From NCBI GenBank assembly GCA_019695335.1, contig JAIBAF010000008.1, positions 1 through 64,000 on the forward strand: a stretch of 64,000 bases of DNA. Reading direction: 5' to 3'. This DNA comes from a bacterium (GTDB lineage: Bacteria > CLD3 > SB21). The number at the start of each line of letters is the position of its first letter. Positions within the stretch are counted from its first letter, which is position 1. This document shows positions 42,394-51,882 of this stretch, in pieces. The position numbers were made by a program, and so were the translations under genes. The notes under the pieces were generated by a model. That model was not told the DNA's origin and did not search any database. It saw nothing but the letters and a program-made list of their open reading frames with translations.

Positions 42394-43560
42394 TTAAGCC
42401 GCTATCACAGATTTACATTTGTCAATCACAGCTTTAATTAATGAATCTTCCATTTCCGGATATATTGGCAAAGCCAATGACTGAACGGATGCTGCTTTCG
42501 AATTAGTAAACTCGTTGTGGTCGGCTTTCAAATACTCAAAACACTCCTGTTTATACAACGGCGCAGGATAATAAACTTCGCACCCAATACCACTACCCAA
42601 TAAGTGTTTTTGAACTTCATCACGATTTTCAATCCGAATCACATATTGATTGTAAATATGATAATTTGGATGACCATTGTCTTTATAAATAGCTTTGGGC
42701 AATAAGATTTTATTCTTGGTATCAAAAGCAGTTTTACCTTCAATTTCAGCTAAACCGGCTTCGATAAATAGTTTTGAATACAATTCCGCATTTTTGCGGC
42801 GCTTAGCTGACCACTGATCGAGATACTTCAATTTGACATTCAGCACCGCTGCCTGAAGCGCATCAATACGGAAGTTGCCGCCAATATATTTGTGATGATA
42901 TTTCGGTTTGGCACCGTGGACACGTAAAATTTTTAATTTTTCTGCAAGTTCATGATCGTTGATTGTCACCAGGCCTGCATCCCCAAATGCGCCAAGATTT
43001 TTACTTGGAAAAAAAGAAAAACATCCGATGTCGCCGATGGTACCAACTTTTTTCCCATCTTTATATTGAGTCCCGATAGCTTGCGCTGCATCTTCGACAA
43101 CTTTTAGATCAAACTCTTTTGCAATGGCCATAATTTCTGTCATCGCCGCACTTTGGCCAAACAAATGTACCGGCATAATCGCTTTGGTCTTTTTTGTGAT
43201 TCGAGAACGAATTTTCTCAGGATCGATGTTAAACGTCAGCGGATCTATGTCTACAAATACAGGAATCGCTTGTAATCGAGCTACAACCCCGGCTGTGGCA
43301 AAAAATGAATAATCCGGTACGATAACTTCGTCGCCTGGTTGAATGTCCAAGGCCATGAGCGCTACCAGCAAAGCGTCCGTTCCGGAAGAAACCCCGATGG
43401 CGTACTTACATCCTAAGTAATGGGCCAATGCGTTTTCCAATTGCTCGACTTCCTGACCAAGAATAAAATGTTGCGATTCGACAACACGAAAAATCGCTTC
43501 ATCGATTTCATTTTTAATTGACCGGTATTGGGCTTTCAGATCGAGTAAGGGTACTTGCAT
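42394..43560 (-). CDS. DegT/DnrJ/EryC1/StrS aminotransferase (WbpE/WlbC-like)
   Basis: The PLP-dependent sugar aminotransferase (388 aa) begins at MQVPLLDLK, which matches the usual family N-terminus. The longer frame would overlap the upstream gene. SSGTDALLVALMALDIQPGDEVIVP binds the cofactor phosphate, VEDAAQAIG carries the pyridine-ring aspartate, and FFPSKNLGAFGDAG holds the Schiff-base lysine. Next to a WbpD-type acetyltransferase it most likely converts UDP-3-keto-GlcNAcA to UDP-3-amino-GlcNAcA. Four bases separate it from that gene. Confidence 0.92.
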   Translation of the reverse strand: MQVPLLDLKAQYRSIKNEIDEAIFRVVESQHFILGQEVEQLENALAHYLGCKYAIGVSSGTDALLVALMALDIQPGDEVIVPDYSFFATAGVVARLQAIPVFVDIDPLTFNIDPEKIRSRITKKTKAIMPVHLFGQSAAMTEIMAIAKEFDLKVVEDAAQAIGTQYKDGKKVGTIGDIGCFSFFPSKNLGAFGDAGLVTINDHELAEKLKILRVHGAKPKYHHKYIGGNFRIDALQAAVLNVKLKYLDQWSAKRRKNAELYSKLFIEAGLAEIEGKTAFDTKNKILLPKAIYKDNGHPNYHIYNQYVIRIENRDEVQKHLLGSGIGCEVYYPAPLYKQECFEYLKADHNEFTNSKAASVQSLALPIYPEMEDSLIKAVIDKCKSVIAA

Positions 43561-43564
43561 AGAT

Positions 43565-44158
43565 CTAGTTATCGGTAATTTCACGCACTGAATGATTTTC
43601 CAATTTATATTTTTTTTGGGACCGCTCGCAGTAAGCATAGCCATCTTTATCAAAATGCAATCGTTGTCCTGCTTCACTCATCCAGCCGATCACTCGACCT
43701 GGATTGCCAACTACCAAAGCAAAATCGGGAATGTTTTTGGTCACCACAGCCCCCGCACCGATCATGGCATGCCGGCCGATGGTGTGACCGCAAATTATAG
43801 TACAATTTGCGCCCAACGATGCCCCCTCTTTGACAAGTGTTTTGACATAAAATTGCGACCCTGCTTGAGGATATTTGCACCTCGGATTCAAAATATTCGT
43901 GAACACCATCGACGGCCCGCAGAATACATAATCTTCTAATTCCACGCTTTCATAAATTGAAACGTTGTTCTGAATCTTACAATAATTGCCGATAATAACA
44001 TTGTTGCCAATATTGACATTCTGACCTAACACACATGTTTTTCCAATTTTAGCGCCGGATTGCACATGACTAAAATGCCAGATTTTTGTTCCTTCACCGA
44101 TCTCCACTCGATCATCGATAACCGCACTTGGATCTACAAAATAACGAACTTCAGTCAT
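43565..44158 (-). CDS. left-handed beta-helix N-acetyltransferase (WbpD/WlbB-like)
   Basis: The 197-aa protein is built of hexapeptide repeats (VIDDRVEIGEGTKIWHFSHV, IGKTCVLGQNVNIGNNV, IGNYCKIQNNVSIYESV). FCGPSMVFTNILNPRCKYP, diagnostic for the WbpD/WlbB group, follows. These enzymes acetylate the 3-amino group of UDP-GlcNAc(3NH2)A with acetyl-CoA. The catalytic acid/base region of the trimer interface is preserved as far as can be seen. It sits directly upstream of the matching aminotransferase. Confidence 0.92.
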   Translation of the reverse strand: MTEVRYFVDPSAVIDDRVEIGEGTKIWHFSHVQSGAKIGKTCVLGQNVNIGNNVIIGNYCKIQNNVSIYESVELEDYVFCGPSMVFTNILNPRCKYPQAGSQFYVKTLVKEGASLGANCTIICGHTIGRHAMIGAGAVVTKNIPDFALVVGNPGRVIGWMSEAGQRLHFDKDGYAYCERSQKKYKLENHSVREITDN

Positions 44159-44173
44159 CTTGGAAGTTACTCA

Positions 44174-45829
44174 TTAATTGTTCTTAATCGTGAAGTAAAC
44201 TAAAATTATTGTCGATGTGATAGCAGCCAATTGACCGACAACGGACAAGGTATCCAGAAATACCTTCCAACCGTCTTTTGGATCGCGTTCCGGAATAAAG
44301 ATCACATCCCCGTCTTCAATGATATCGCTGTTGTCGGCATCCTCCCATCGTTGCGCTAATGCTTTAATAATTTTAACATCGCCGCGTTTCGCATATTCTT
44401 TATATCCGCCGGCTTTTTGAATATAATACTTATAATTTTTATTAGGTTCCCAATCTAGGATACCTGGAAACAAGGCGCCGCCGACTATCGTGACGGTTTT
44501 TTTTATGGAAGGTACGTACAAGGAATCATTATTCTTCACCAGAATATCATAGTTCGGATCCGCCTTGCCATTAGCCATTAACTTCCTAAAATCAGTCTGA
44601 ACTGTCGGAAATGTTTCACGCGTTTTTGCCTTAAAATACGCTTTTTCAATTTCATTCATATCCTGAATGGGAGTCAATTTTAGGCGTTCAAATTCCTTAT
44701 CGGATCCTTCAGTATATTTATCACGATAAAGCTGCATTCTTCCTATGGAAGCAAATTGTGTATACCCTCCGGCCGCTTCGATGACTTCACTGATCCGTGT
44801 CTTTCCTTCAATAATCGGATATGTTCCGGGATGTATAACTTCACCCATGACGGTCATGACAGCCTTGGGATGGAACATTGATTGCTTTTTGATGAAAATT
44901 CTGTCATCGGGTAAAATTCGCATGTCTTTGGTTGTATCCCCATGCATGATATCTTTCAGCGACAAAACATAACTGACAGTTGTCCGGCCTGTATCGTTTT
45001 TAAAGCGAACTAATTCCACTTCACTCGAATCGGCGCCAAACTCAAGCCCGCCGCTCAATTCGATCAGATCAGAAATCCGCTCTCCGCGAACATATTCGTA
45101 AACGTCAGGAATATGAACTCCGCCATATACGCCAACCCATGCCATCACCGGAGGTACGAAAATAACATCGCCATTGGATAGCGAAGGATCGCAACTAACA
45201 TTACCGGTGTTGTTACGACGAATGAGATCGGCACGAACGATTGAGCCATCCTTCCTCCGCAACTGTATATTGCGTTGTGACGATTTCAAAGAGTCCGCAA
45301 AACCACCGGCCTGCCTGATAGCTTCCGAAACACGATCAACGGACGAAACAATTACCGATTGATTGAGCCGTGTCAGGCCGGTTATATTGACTTTAAAAGT
45401 TCGGATGGCAAGAAGATTAATGGAAACATCCGTATTGACATACACTTTTGTAATCTCAGTTTTCATCTTGGCTTTTGCCTGAGACAAAGTAAGATTCCGC
45501 ACATCAATTTCTTTTACAGACGGAATGACTATCATACCCTCCGGAGAGACAAAACAAGGAAAGGACTCATTGACTTGCCCCCAAATTGAAATAACGAATT
45601 GATCGCCCGGTCCGACATAATATTGATCGGGATCTATGATAGATTCCAATACTGTATTTCCGCTCGTATTGGCGGAAGTCAGAGAACTTGGCTGATTAGA
45701 TTGTCTTTGATTGGATTGATTGTTTTTATCTGTCGCGGATGTCGAAGATTTAAACTGACCATTCACTGAGCCTACAATGATCAAAAAACATATCGCAAAA
45801 AAAAATTTCTTAAAAATATCCATTGTCAT
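44174..45829 (-). CDS. Wza-type polysaccharide export protein with SLBB domains
   Basis: The 551-aa OPX protein has a signal peptide (about 5-25) and a Ser/Asn/Gln-rich linker. The Poly_export domain follows (YYVGPGDQFVISIWGQ to about 150), then three or more SLBB domains (ITGLTRLNQSV, VYGGVHIPDVYEYVRG, VMGEVIHPGTYPI, IVGGALFPGILDW). A C-terminal membrane segment (about 522-547) closes the chain. It forms the channel or periplasmic conduit for exporting the polymer. The C-terminal helix may insert in the outer or inner membrane. It lies 5 bp downstream of the epimerase gene. Confidence 0.93.
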   Translation of the reverse strand: MTMDIFKKFFFAICFLIIVGSVNGQFKSSTSATDKNNQSNQRQSNQPSSLTSANTSGNTVLESIIDPDQYYVGPGDQFVISIWGQVNESFPCFVSPEGMIVIPSVKEIDVRNLTLSQAKAKMKTEITKVYVNTDVSINLLAIRTFKVNITGLTRLNQSVIVSSVDRVSEAIRQAGGFADSLKSSQRNIQLRRKDGSIVRADLIRRNNTGNVSCDPSLSNGDVIFVPPVMAWVGVYGGVHIPDVYEYVRGERISDLIELSGGLEFGADSSEVELVRFKNDTGRTTVSYVLSLKDIMHGDTTKDMRILPDDRIFIKKQSMFHPKAVMTVMGEVIHPGTYPIIEGKTRISEVIEAAGGYTQFASIGRMQLYRDKYTEGSDKEFERLKLTPIQDMNEIEKAYFKAKTRETFPTVQTDFRKLMANGKADPNYDILVKNNDSLYVPSIKKTVTIVGGALFPGILDWEPNKNYKYYIQKAGGYKEYAKRGDVKIIKALAQRWEDADNSDIIEDGDVIFIPERDPKDGWKVFLDTLSVVGQLAAITSTIILVYFTIKNN

Positions 45830-45834
45830 TCGAT

Positions 45835-46926
45835 TTATGCCAGTTTAATAAAAACATTTGTAATACGCTCTGCCGCACGACCATCCCATAATTCTGGGAT
45901 ATTCCCTTTTTTATAAGTTCCATTCAAAACTTCATCAACTTTTTTGTGAATCAATGGTTCATCCAAACCTACAAGCGTATTCGTTCCGACTTCAATTGTA
46001 ATCGGCCTTTCCGTATTCTCCCGCATCGTAAGGCAAGGAATGCCTAAGTAAGTCGTTTCCTCCTGCAGCCCTCCTGAATCTGTAATAGCCATTTTTGCAT
46101 AGGCTGTTAAACCGACAAAATCAAAATATCCCACAGGATCCATTAGCTTTAGATTCTTCATTTTTGCAACTTTATCCGTTAAGCCAAACGTCTCAATCAT
46201 TTTCCGTGTACGAGGATGAATTGGAAACACAACTGGTAACTTTAATTGGATTGCATGCAATATTTCAAAAATTTTCGATAATGATTTCAGATTGTCAACA
46301 TTCGACGGTCGGTGAAGTGTCGTAATACAATATGATTTCTCAGAGAGTTTCAGATTGGCTGCTGTTTGTGACTGGCTGATTTGCGGTTGAGCAAATACAA
46401 GTGAATCAATCATCACGTTGCCGGTAAAATATATTTGTTTTTCCGATTTTCCTTCTTTTAATAAGTTTTCGTTACCGCTTTTTTCAGTTGTAAAAAGAAC
46501 TTCGGCGATTGCATCCGTGACCAGTCGGTTAATTTCTTCCGGCATCGAACGATCAGAGCTCCTTAATCCGGCTTCAACGTGCGCGACCGGTACATGGAGC
46601 TTTGAAGCTGTTACTGAACAAGCCAACGTCGAATTAATATCACCCAATACGACAACCCAGTCCGGTTTTTCCTGCAGCACAACGGTTTCAAACCGTTTCA
46701 TGATTTCGGCTGTTTGTTCAGCATGAGTTCCGGAACCAACATTGAGATGAATGTCGGGCTCAGGTATTTGTAACTCCTTAAAAAAAATATCCGACATTTT
46801 GTTATCGTAATGTTGCCCTGTATGCACCAGTTTCGGTTGAAGTGATGGATGCTTTTTCATTTCTCTCAGGATAGGCGCAATTTTCATAAAATTCGGACGA
46901 GCACCTGCAACACACAATAGTTTCAA
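45835..46926 (-). CDS. wecB: UDP-GlcNAc 2-epimerase (non-hydrolysing; WecB/WbpI-like)
   Basis: The 363-aa enzyme equilibrates UDP-GlcNAc with UDP-ManNAc or, in the WbpI branch, the diacetamido-uronic acid pair. Family motifs are GARPNFMKIAPILREM, HTGQHYD, VLGDINSTLA, HVEAGLRSSD with the catalytic residues, PEEINR, and TDSGGLQEE with the UDP site. The start is TTG at 46926, set by GGGAG 8 nt before it. The longest frame would overlap the upstream dehydrogenase by 92 bp. WecB versus WbpI cannot be resolved by eye; the neighbouring WbpD/WbpE pair favours WbpI. Confidence 0.9.
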   Translation of the reverse strand: MKLLCVAGARPNFMKIAPILREMKKHPSLQPKLVHTGQHYDNKMSDIFFKELQIPEPDIHLNVGSGTHAEQTAEIMKRFETVVLQEKPDWVVVLGDINSTLACSVTASKLHVPVAHVEAGLRSSDRSMPEEINRLVTDAIAEVLFTTEKSGNENLLKEGKSEKQIYFTGNVMIDSLVFAQPQISQSQTAANLKLSEKSYCITTLHRPSNVDNLKSLSKIFEILHAIQLKLPVVFPIHPRTRKMIETFGLTDKVAKMKNLKLMDPVGYFDFVGLTAYAKMAITDSGGLQEETTYLGIPCLTMRENTERPITIEVGTNTLVGLDEPLIHKKVDEVLNGTYKKGNIPELWDGRAAERITNVFIKLA

Positions 46927-46942
46927 AGAACGGCTCCCTTTT

Positions 46943-48280
46943 TTAGAGTTTGTGATCCCACTGGCCTGATCCGAGTAACGCAATTTTTTCTCGATATTGT
47001 GTAATGTCCTTGGTGGCATTACGAGCATCGACAACCACTTTGCTATTTTCGACGATCATTTTGAAATCGTATGAACTGTGATCCGTCCCAACAAAAACAC
47101 AGTCGACACTACTCAGAAATTCTTTTGATAAAATTTGTGAACGGAATTTTTTTCCAAATAATTCAACTTCCGGGACATGTGGATCATTGTACATCACTTC
47201 GCCGAAACCTTTTTGAATCATGATTTCCATGACTTTCAGTGACGGAGAATGGCGAATATCGTCGACGTCTTTTTTGAACGCAGCCCCTAACACAAGAACT
47301 TTAGCTTTGGATAAAGCCGCACCACGCATCGCCAGCGCTTCAACAATCATTGAATAGGCATAAAACGGCATATTTTCATTAACTTCGGCGGCTAGTTCGA
47401 TAAAATTCGTATGGAAATCATACCCGCGGGCTTTCCATGAAAGATAATATGGGTCAATCAGAATACAATGTCCGCCGATGCCCGGACCCGGATAAAACGG
47501 CATAAATCCAAACGGCTTAGTGGCGGCGGCACTAATGACTTCCCACATATTGATACCACCCATTCGATCACATAATTGCGCAAGCTCATTCACTAATGCA
47601 ATATTAACACTACGAAATATATTTTCGAGTAACTTGCACATTTCAGCGACTCGCGGATTGGATACCGGCACGACTTTTTCAATGATTTGTGAGTTGATCA
47701 GGCAGGCCAATTCAGTACACGTTTTCGTCACGCCTCCAACGACTACGGGTGTGTTAGCCGTAGTAAATTTTTTATTTCCCGGATCGATGCGTTCAGGAGA
47801 AAATGCCAAATAATAATTCACGCCAACTTTTTTCCCGGTACGATCGAGAATCGGTTGAACGATTTTTTCAGTGGTTTCAGGAAAGGTTGTACTTTTCAAA
47901 ATGATTAATTGTCCGTCTCTTAGACCTTTTGCTATTCCTTCCGCTGAATTAACAATGTAAGAAACATCGGGTTCCTTATTGTCAGTAAAGGGCGTCGGGA
48001 CGCAAATGTAAATAACGTCCAGTTCTTTTACCTTATTATAATCGGATGCCGCTTTTAAAAGTCCTGACTGATGGCATTTCGCAAACCGATCGTTAGGAAT
48101 ATCTTCGATATAATTGCGACCTTCATTGACATTTTTCACTTTTTGTTCGTCAAGATCGATCCCTAAAGTTTGATAGCCATTGGCGGCAAATTCAACAGCG
48201 AGCGGTAATCCGACATACCCCAACCCGACGACACCGATCACGGCTTTTTTGTCTTTGATTTTATTTTGTAAACTCTCCAT
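46943..48280 (-). CDS. wbpA: UDP-N-acetyl-D-glucosamine 6-dehydrogenase (WbpA-like)
   Basis: The 445-aa NAD-dependent dehydrogenase oxidises C6 of UDP-GlcNAc to the uronic acid. VIGVVGLGYVGLPLAVEFA binds NAD. SFSPER-like FSPERIDPGNK follows, and the active-site stretch is PGPGIGGHCILIDPYYL with the catalytic cysteine. YVGLPLA together with SPERIDPG is typical of the WbpA/WecC/TviB group rather than Ugd. It is the entry step of the diacetamido-uronic acid pathway seen downstream. Confidence 0.9.
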   Translation of the reverse strand: MESLQNKIKDKKAVIGVVGLGYVGLPLAVEFAANGYQTLGIDLDEQKVKNVNEGRNYIEDIPNDRFAKCHQSGLLKAASDYNKVKELDVIYICVPTPFTDNKEPDVSYIVNSAEGIAKGLRDGQLIILKSTTFPETTEKIVQPILDRTGKKVGVNYYLAFSPERIDPGNKKFTTANTPVVVGGVTKTCTELACLINSQIIEKVVPVSNPRVAEMCKLLENIFRSVNIALVNELAQLCDRMGGINMWEVISAAATKPFGFMPFYPGPGIGGHCILIDPYYLSWKARGYDFHTNFIELAAEVNENMPFYAYSMIVEALAMRGAALSKAKVLVLGAAFKKDVDDIRHSPSLKVMEIMIQKGFGEVMYNDPHVPEVELFGKKFRSQILSKEFLSSVDCVFVGTDHSSYDFKMIVENSKVVVDARNATKDITQYREKIALLGSGQWDHKL

Positions 48281-48335
48281 AGACTCCGTTTTGTTATTTG
48301 AAGTGCGCGCAAAGTAAACTTTTTAGCACAGTAAA

Positions 48336-49664
48336 TCAAGAGTTTATTGGTGCATAACCGCGTCCAACCCCGAGATAATTGATCCCCAGTCCCTTCACTT
48401 CATCAGGGTTATAGACATTGCGACAATCGACCAAATTCGGTTTTTTTAACAAGCTCTTAATCTTGGGCAAGTCAAGCTCACGGAATTCATTCCATTCTGT
48501 AACCAGTACCAAACAATCGGCATCTTTAGCCACATCGTAGGCGTTATTAGCATAGACAATGTTTGGAAAAATACTTTTGGTCGCTTCATGGGCCACCGGA
48601 TCATAGGCTTTTATATTCGCCCCGGCTTTGAGCATTTCTTCAATGATAACCAACGCTGTCGCTTCACGGATATCATCAGTATTGGGCTTGAAAGCCAACC
48701 CTAAAAGGCCAATTGTTTTGCCTTTCAAATCGCCCACCAATGTTTTGATCTTATTGACCATCACATGTTTTTGATGATCGTTGGCTTCGATAGCCGCCCG
48801 TACAACAAGATTTTGCACGCCGGTTTCTTCCGCCGTTTTGACTAAAGCTTGGGTGTCTTTAGGAAAACAAGAACCTCCAAAACCGCCGCCTGCATGCAAA
48901 AATTTTGGACTAATGCGACCGTCCAGCCCCATGGCTTTAGCGACCACTTTCACATCGGCGCCAATTTTTTCACAGATATTAGCGATCTCATTGATAAAAG
49001 AAATTTTAACAGCCAAAAAAGCATTTGAAGCGTACTTAATCATTTCTGAAGATTCGACATTCGTTATCACCATAGGCGTTTCATTTAGATAGAGAGGTCG
49101 GTAAACAACTTTCATAATTTCCGTTGCACGATCGCTGGTGCTTCCGATGACCACTCTGTCCGGTCTTAAAAAATCATTCACCGCCGAACCTTCGCGCAAA
49201 AATTCCGGATTGGATACTACGTCAAATTCCGAGCCTTTAGGCGCTTTCTGCCCGATGATTTTTTTAACTTTCATTCCGGTTCCCGCCGGAACGGTACTTT
49301 TAGTCACTACTACTTTATAACCGTTTAAATTGGCAGCAATATTTTCAGCCACCTTAAATACAATGGACAAATCAGCCTCGCCACTCGTTCCCGGCGGAGT
49401 TCCTACAGCAATAAAAATCACTTCGGTATCACGAATGGAAGCGGCAACGTCGTTCGAAAAGAAGAGCCTTTCTTTTTCAACATTGCGTTTGACGACTTCT
49501 TCCAAGCCGGGCTCATATATCGGAATAATGCCTTGTTTCAACTTATTAATTTTGTCGAGATCAATATCCGCACAAATCACATGATTGCCAAAATCGGCAA
49601 GACAAGCGCCGGACACCAAGCCGACATACCCTGTTCCAACCACACAAATACGTTTCACGGTCAT
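48336..49664 (-). CDS. ugd: UDP-glucose 6-dehydrogenase
   Basis: The 442-aa enzyme makes UDP-glucuronic acid from UDP-glucose. It has ICVVGTGYVGLVSGACLADFG for NAD. Substrate and catalytic motifs follow: VSNPEFLREGSAVNDFLRPD and GGGFGGSCFPKDTQAL with the catalytic cysteine. AFKPNTDDIREA lies at the end. This set is typical of Ugd. It lies 10 bp downstream of rnc, so the polysaccharide locus may be read as a continuation of the fab-rnc transcript. Confidence 0.95.
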   Translation of the reverse strand: MTVKRICVVGTGYVGLVSGACLADFGNHVICADIDLDKINKLKQGIIPIYEPGLEEVVKRNVEKERLFFSNDVAASIRDTEVIFIAVGTPPGTSGEADLSIVFKVAENIAANLNGYKVVVTKSTVPAGTGMKVKKIIGQKAPKGSEFDVVSNPEFLREGSAVNDFLRPDRVVIGSTSDRATEIMKVVYRPLYLNETPMVITNVESSEMIKYASNAFLAVKISFINEIANICEKIGADVKVVAKAMGLDGRISPKFLHAGGGFGGSCFPKDTQALVKTAEETGVQNLVVRAAIEANDHQKHVMVNKIKTLVGDLKGKTIGLLGLAFKPNTDDIREATALVIIEEMLKAGANIKAYDPVAHEATKSIFPNIVYANNAYDVAKDADCLVLVTEWNEFRELDLPKIKSLLKKPNLVDCRNVYNPDEVKGLGINYLGVGRGYAPINS

Positions 49665-49674
49665 CTCCGAATAT

Positions 49675-50493
49675 TTAATTTGAACTTTGTTTGATTTTTT
49701 TTAAGGCTTCACGCGCAGCCTGCTGCTCTGCGTCCTTCTTCGTCATACCTTTTCCTGTTCCATATACTTCATCTTTTATTTTCACTTCGACGGTAAACTG
49801 TTTACTATGTTCAGGCCCTGTTTCGCTAATGACAATATAATGCGGCATACCCCACTCACTACTTTGGCTAAATTCCAAAAGTTCGCCTTTAAAATTAGTA
49901 TTCATTTCATCGCTCAACACCCGCATCATATCGACTAACACAAATTTTTGAATAAACATTTTCGCTTCGGGAAACCCGCTGTCCAGATAAATAGCGCCGA
50001 TCAAAGATTCTAAAACATCCGATAAGATCGAAGGGCGGTTTCGGCCTCCCGAACGCTGCTCACCTTCGCTCAGGAGTACAAAGTCACCCAAATTGATCCG
50101 TTCAGCACAGTTCGCCAAAACTTTTTTATTGACCAATAAAGCTTTACATTTGGTCAATTCACCTTCTTCTTTGTCCGGAAACTGACGAAATAAACTTTCA
50201 GAAACGATCATATTCAGAATCGAATCGCCTAAAAACTCCAGCCGTTCGTAAGATGTAATGCGTTCGGCATTAGTCACATTCAGATACGAACGGTGCTTTA
50301 ATGATTGTACAAAAAGCTGGTGATTATTGATCGAGTAGGATATGTTTTTTTCCAGACGCGATAATTGTTCCCTCAATATCCGGTCATTCTTAATCTCTTT
50401 CGGACGCTGTAGAAAACCACGTCCTAAAAAAAATTGTTTCAGCTTCGATAGAAGGTTCCCGGAGTTTTTTGAAATCTGTTTATTCGAAGTCAT
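49675..50493 (-). CDS. rnc: ribonuclease III
   Basis: RNase III cleaves double-stranded RNA in rRNA and mRNA processing. The signature ERLEFLGDSILNMIVSESLF holds the catalytic acidic residues. VLESLIGAIYLDSGF supplies the second metal-binding site. The C-terminal double-stranded RNA-binding domain begins at about residue 195 and ends with GKGMTKKDAEQQAAREAL. The length (272 aa) includes an N-terminal extension of about 30 basic residues. It follows fabF, as in many bacteria. Confidence 0.96.
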   Translation of the reverse strand: MTSNKQISKNSGNLLSKLKQFFLGRGFLQRPKEIKNDRILREQLSRLEKNISYSINNHQLFVQSLKHRSYLNVTNAERITSYERLEFLGDSILNMIVSESLFRQFPDKEEGELTKCKALLVNKKVLANCAERINLGDFVLLSEGEQRSGGRNRPSILSDVLESLIGAIYLDSGFPEAKMFIQKFVLVDMMRVLSDEMNTNFKGELLEFSQSSEWGMPHYIVISETGPEHSKQFTVEVKIKDEVYGTGKGMTKKDAEQQAAREALKKIKQSSN

Positions 50494-50520
50494 TGACTAT
50501 CTGCATCTGCTACCTGTAAT

Positions 50521-51765
50521 CTACGGTACGTAGCGTTTTACGGCCAAACATGTATTGTGGCCTCCGAATCCAAACGTATTGCTGATAGCGGCATTAATTT
50601 TTCTCTCGATCGCTTTATTCGGTATATAATTCAAATCGCATTCCGGATCCGGTTCTTCATAATTGATCGTCGGCGGCGCTACCGAATGATGAACAGCCAT
50701 CGTGATCGCAATGAATTCCACGCCACCTGCAGCGCCAAGTAAATGTCCCGTCATCGATTTGGTCGAACTGACCAGTAACTTATACGCATGCTCGCCGAAA
50801 ACAGTCTTGATAGCGGCGGTCTCGTTTTTGTCGTTGTATTCCGTCGAAGTACCATGCGCATTGATATAATCGATGTCTTCAGGTTTAAGTCCTGCATCTT
50901 TTAGAGCAATGGTCATAGCCCGGGCAGCGCCTTCACCGCCTTCAGCGGGCGCCGTAATATGATAGGCATCATCGGTATAACCGACGCCGGCAATTTCCGC
51001 ATAGATTTTAGCGCCGCGCTTTAAAGCGTGTTCCAGTTCTTCAATGACGACAATTCCCGAACCTTCGCCCATGACGAATCCGTCGCGATGTTTGTCAAAA
51101 GGACGGCTGGCGTGTTTGAAATCGTCATTACGTGTAGACAAAGCCTTTAAAGCATTAAATCCGGCAACTCCCATGCGGCAGATTCCCGCTTCCGTGCCGC
51201 CGCATACCATCGCGTCGGCGTCACCGCGTTGAATCAACATGAAGGCATCGCCAATCGCGTGGCTGCCCGTCGCACATGCTGAAACGGTAGCATAATTCGG
51301 CCCTTTAAGACCAAACATAATAGCCACCTGTCCGGCAGCGATGTCAATAATCATCATGGGAATGAAAAACGGGCTGACCCTTTGTGCGCCCTTTTGTAAA
51401 TACGTTTCAAATTGTTCTTCGAATGTATTGAATCCGCCGATACCACTACCGATAATACAACCGATCCGGTTGGCATCCAGAGATTTGGCATCAAGCTTGG
51501 CATCGTCAATAGCCATTTTTGCCGCTGCTATGGCAAAATGCGTGAACCGGTCATTACGACGGATCTCTTTTTTATCCATGTATTGACCGGCATCAAAATT
51601 TTTTACTTCCGCTGCAAATTTGGTTACGTGATCTTTCGTATCAAAAAGCGTGATCATGTCTACACCGTTTCGGCCCTCCAGCATTCCCTTCCACGTCTCA
51701 TCAGCACTATTACCAATGGGAGTGACAGCGCCTATTCCGGTCACGACGACCCGACGTTTTTGCAT
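50521..51765 (-). CDS. fabF: beta-ketoacyl-ACP synthase II
   Basis: FabF condenses malonyl-ACP with acyl-ACP in fatty acid elongation. The 414-aa thiolase-fold enzyme has the nucleophile cysteine in [13 protein letters not shown]. The two catalytic histidines are in [11 protein letters not shown] and [11 protein letters not shown]. The start at [12 protein letters not shown] is supported by AAGGAG at the right distance. The longer frame runs into the strong hairpin that separates this gene from acpP. Confidence 0.97.
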   Translation of the reverse strand: MQKRRVVVTGIGAVTPIGNSADETWKGMLEGRNGVDMITLFDTKDHVTKFAAEVKNFDAGQYMDKKEIRRNDRFTHFAIAAAKMAIDDAKLDAKSLDANRIGCIIGSGIGGFNTFEEQFETYLQKGAQRVSPFFIPMMIIDIAAGQVAIMFGLKGPNYATVSACATGSHAIGDAFMLIQRGDADAMVCGGTEAGICRMGVAGFNALKALSTRNDDFKHASRPFDKHRDGFVMGEGSGIVVIEELEHALKRGAKIYAEIAGVGYTDDAYHITAPAEGGEGAARAMTIALKDAGLKPEDIDYINAHGTSTEYNDKNETAAIKTVFGEHAYKLLVSSTKSMTGHLLGAAGGVEFIAITMAVHHSVAPPTINYEEPDPECDLNYIPNKAIERKINAAISNTFGFGGHNTCLAVKRYVP

Positions 51766-51797
51766 GAACGACTCCTTACTTGCCAAATGTTTGATTG

Positions 51798-51850
51798 GAA
51801 AAACCAAACCGATAGGATTTATAAAACCTGCTTTATAAATCCTATCCGGT
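51798..51850 (-). terminator. strong hairpin with U-run between acpP and fabF (terminator or attenuator)
   Basis: Arms at 51807-51825 and 51831-51850 pair over 19 bp with one bulged G (ATAGGATTTATAAA against its exact complement, plus AACCG/CGGTT). They enclose a loop of about 5-6 nt. On the minus strand the stem is followed by TTTGGTTTTT. It should end many transcripts after acpP and let only part continue into fabF, rnc and the polysaccharide genes. Confidence 0.85.
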
Positions 51851-51882
51851 TATTCTTACAAATTATAAACCAAGCGGTTATA

